In this document: positions 5,415 to 6,253 of the stretch, one piece after another | Layout: every line of letters starts with the position of its first letter | Numbering within the stretch: the first letter of the stretch is position 1 | NCBI GenBank assembly: GCA_051278165.1 | Contig: JBNMNW010000328.1 | Location: forward strand, 1-6,253 | Reading direction: 5' to 3' | Source of the DNA: GCA-2684655 sp051278165 | Lineage (GTDB): Bacteria > Planctomycetota > UBA1135 > UBA2386 | Length of the DNA stretch: 6,253 bases | Position numbers and translations under genes: made by a program | The notes under the pieces: generated by a model | What the model saw: only the letters and a program-made list of their open reading frames with translations | Told to the model about the DNA's origin: nothing | Database searches by the model: none

Positions 5415-6253
5415 ATGTTGAAGCTAGCGTCCCTCTCTTCGCTTCTTGCCGTCAGCCTGGTTCTGACCAGCTCACTGACCGCCCAGATCAGGCGACTGCC
5501 TGGCCTTCCGGTCGTTTCACCGCCAGCTGGCGCGCCTGGATTAGCCGCCCAGCCGCTGTTTGGAAACGAGACGAGCGCTCGGCCGTTACGTGGCGTCAAG
5601 ATCACGACCCCCTCGCGTAAGTCCGTCAAGCCCGACCCCGCAACGAGCGGCGTCAAGAAGAAGGGCAAGGCGCTCAAGGCGGCGATCAAGAAGGTCAAGG
5701 CACTGCCTTGGAACAAGCGACTCAAGGACGCACAGACGAAGTCGCGTCAAAGTGGCAAGCCCATCCTGATGCTGCAAACGCTCGGCGAGATCGGCGGCCT
5801 TGCTTGAAGCGCGTTGCAATCTCTGCGGGGCGTGACCCTGCCGAACAACGACGTCATCGATTTCATTGGCACCCGCTTCGTGCTTGCTCATCGCAACATC
5901 AATAAGGACGACCACGTGGGGATGTCGAACGGTTACAGCACGAGTCAGTCGGCCGTTGGCACGACCAATGGTGCTGGCCCGCGCAACGTGCAGTTCTTGA
6001 TCCTGGCTGCGGACACGACGGTGCTTCATGCACTGCCTGGCTTCTGGCATCCGGAAGATTTGATTCACGAGCTGCAGCTCGCGTTCGAGATCAACCGCCT
6101 CTACCTGGATGCGCAGAAGACCTACAGCCAGAAGGCGAAGATGTTCGAGCTGCTGCACAAGACGCACATGCGTCGCCATGGTGCAGACGCCATCCGTCGT
6201 GGCCACTGGCAGGACTTCGACCGCCATGTTGAAGTTGCCCGCGTGAAGCGTGA
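5415..6253 (+). CDS. Candidate exported thioredoxin-fold selenoprotein, partial, in-frame TGA
   Basis: The frame runs 279 codons to the window edge with one TGA at codon 131. Residues 1-23 form a signal peptide (MLKLASLSSLLAVSLVLTSS, then LTA). A proline-rich linker and a lysine-rich stretch (80-104) follow. The thioredoxin-like domain starts near 105: helix KDAQTKSRQSGK, strand PILMLQTLG (116-124), then EIGGLA, the TGA, SALQSLR, helix and strand DVIDFIGTRFVLAHRNI (146-162), and a C-terminal unit NVQFLILAADTTVLHALPGF (191-210) with helix PEDLIHEL (213-220). The TGA lies about where the CxxC motif would be, and there is no Cys anywhere in the visible chain. A selenocysteine there would be the only redox residue. 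Read conventionally, the product stops after 130 residues at 5807, losing most of the domain. Alternatives are a recent nonsense mutation or a base error. The C-terminus lies outside the window. Confidence 0.72.
5805..5807 (+). other. In-frame TGA, probable selenocysteine codon
   Basis: This TGA interrupts an otherwise open frame, with 130 sense codons before it and 148 after it. The carboxylase, DUF4262, TPR and methyltransferase-family genes all end in TGA, so TGA is a normal stop here and a local signal would be needed to decode it. It sits in the context GGLA-TGA-SALQ, just after the first beta strand of the thioredoxin-like domain. A cysteine codon (TGC or TGT) differs from it by one base, as does TGG for tryptophan. 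Confidence 0.68.
5812..5850 (+). promoter_or_regulatory. Candidate bacterial SECIS stem-loop
   Basis: An outer stem pairs CGTTG (5812-5816) with CAACG (5846-5850). After an asymmetric internal loop, an inner six-base-pair stem pairs GCGGGG (5825-5830) with CCCTGC (5836-5841), including one G-U wobble. The apical loop is CGUGA (5831-5835). Bacterial SECIS elements lie within the coding sequence just after the UGA and bind SelB through the apical loop, where a G in the first two positions is typical; here the second base is G, followed by U. The loop G lies 25 bases after the UGA, within the usual distance. Pairing was found by eye, with no folding energy calculated. Confidence 0.55.

Noticed and set aside
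5415..5807. A complete 130-residue secreted basic protein ending at the TGA
   Set aside because: It would end just after the first strand of a thioredoxin-like domain, while the same frame continues with the rest of that domain. The truncated reading fits less well than read-through or a disrupted gene.
5805..5807. TGA read as tryptophan through a variant genetic code
   Set aside because: Four other genes in the window end in TGA at positions supported by homology or gene overlaps, so TGA is a working stop codon here.
5586..6227. 213-residue minus-strand frame opposite the thioredoxin-like gene
   Set aside because: Its product is a leucine-, arginine- and valine-rich shadow with no domain order. 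The plus strand reads as a coherent thioredoxin-like fold on both sides of the TGA.

Overview
The window is high-GC bacterial DNA with tightly packed genes. Codon third positions are GC-rich, only one gene has a clear Shine-Dalgarno sequence, and several gene pairs overlap by four bases. No gene here fixes the taxonomy. The exported TPR protein with a CLWDxDTL-type N-terminus, the anchored protein ending in a DPFGxxPL motif, and the exported thioredoxin-like protein all recall Planctomycetota or similar environmental lineages. That placement is an inference.

Layout. Positions 145-1755 (+) encode the carboxyltransferase (beta) subunit of methylcrotonyl-CoA carboxylase, an enzyme of leucine catabolism, followed by a likely hairpin terminator. 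Positions 1842-2315 (+) encode a DUF4262 protein that overlaps by GTGA a 62-residue two-helix membrane protein (2312-2500). That gene's stop codon directly abuts the stop codon of a convergent gene (2501-3691, -), which encodes an N-terminally anchored protein of unknown function. A 48-base divergent gap separates it from 3740-4867 (+), an exported, C-terminally anchored TPR protein. The TPR gene overlaps by ATGA an isoprenylcysteine carboxyl methyltransferase-family membrane protein (4864-5319). Positions 5415 to the window edge (+) encode an exported thioredoxin-fold protein whose frame contains one in-frame TGA (5805-5807).

Main finding. The last gene is most simply read as a selenoprotein. 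The frame stays open on both sides of the TGA. The TGA lies just after the first beta strand of a thioredoxin-like domain, where the redox-active residues normally sit. The visible protein contains no cysteine, and a two-tier stem-loop directly downstream resembles a bacterial SECIS element. TGA is an ordinary stop for four other genes here, so the genetic code has not been globally reassigned. A nonsense mutation or sequencing error remains the alternative.

How the genes relate. The leucine-catabolism gene seems functionally separate from the rest. The genes from 2312 onwards mostly encode membrane or exported proteins, arranged as two translationally coupled pairs, one convergent and one divergent junction, and the single thioredoxin-like gene. 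I see no rRNA, tRNA, CRISPR array, insertion sequence, attachment site or replication origin.
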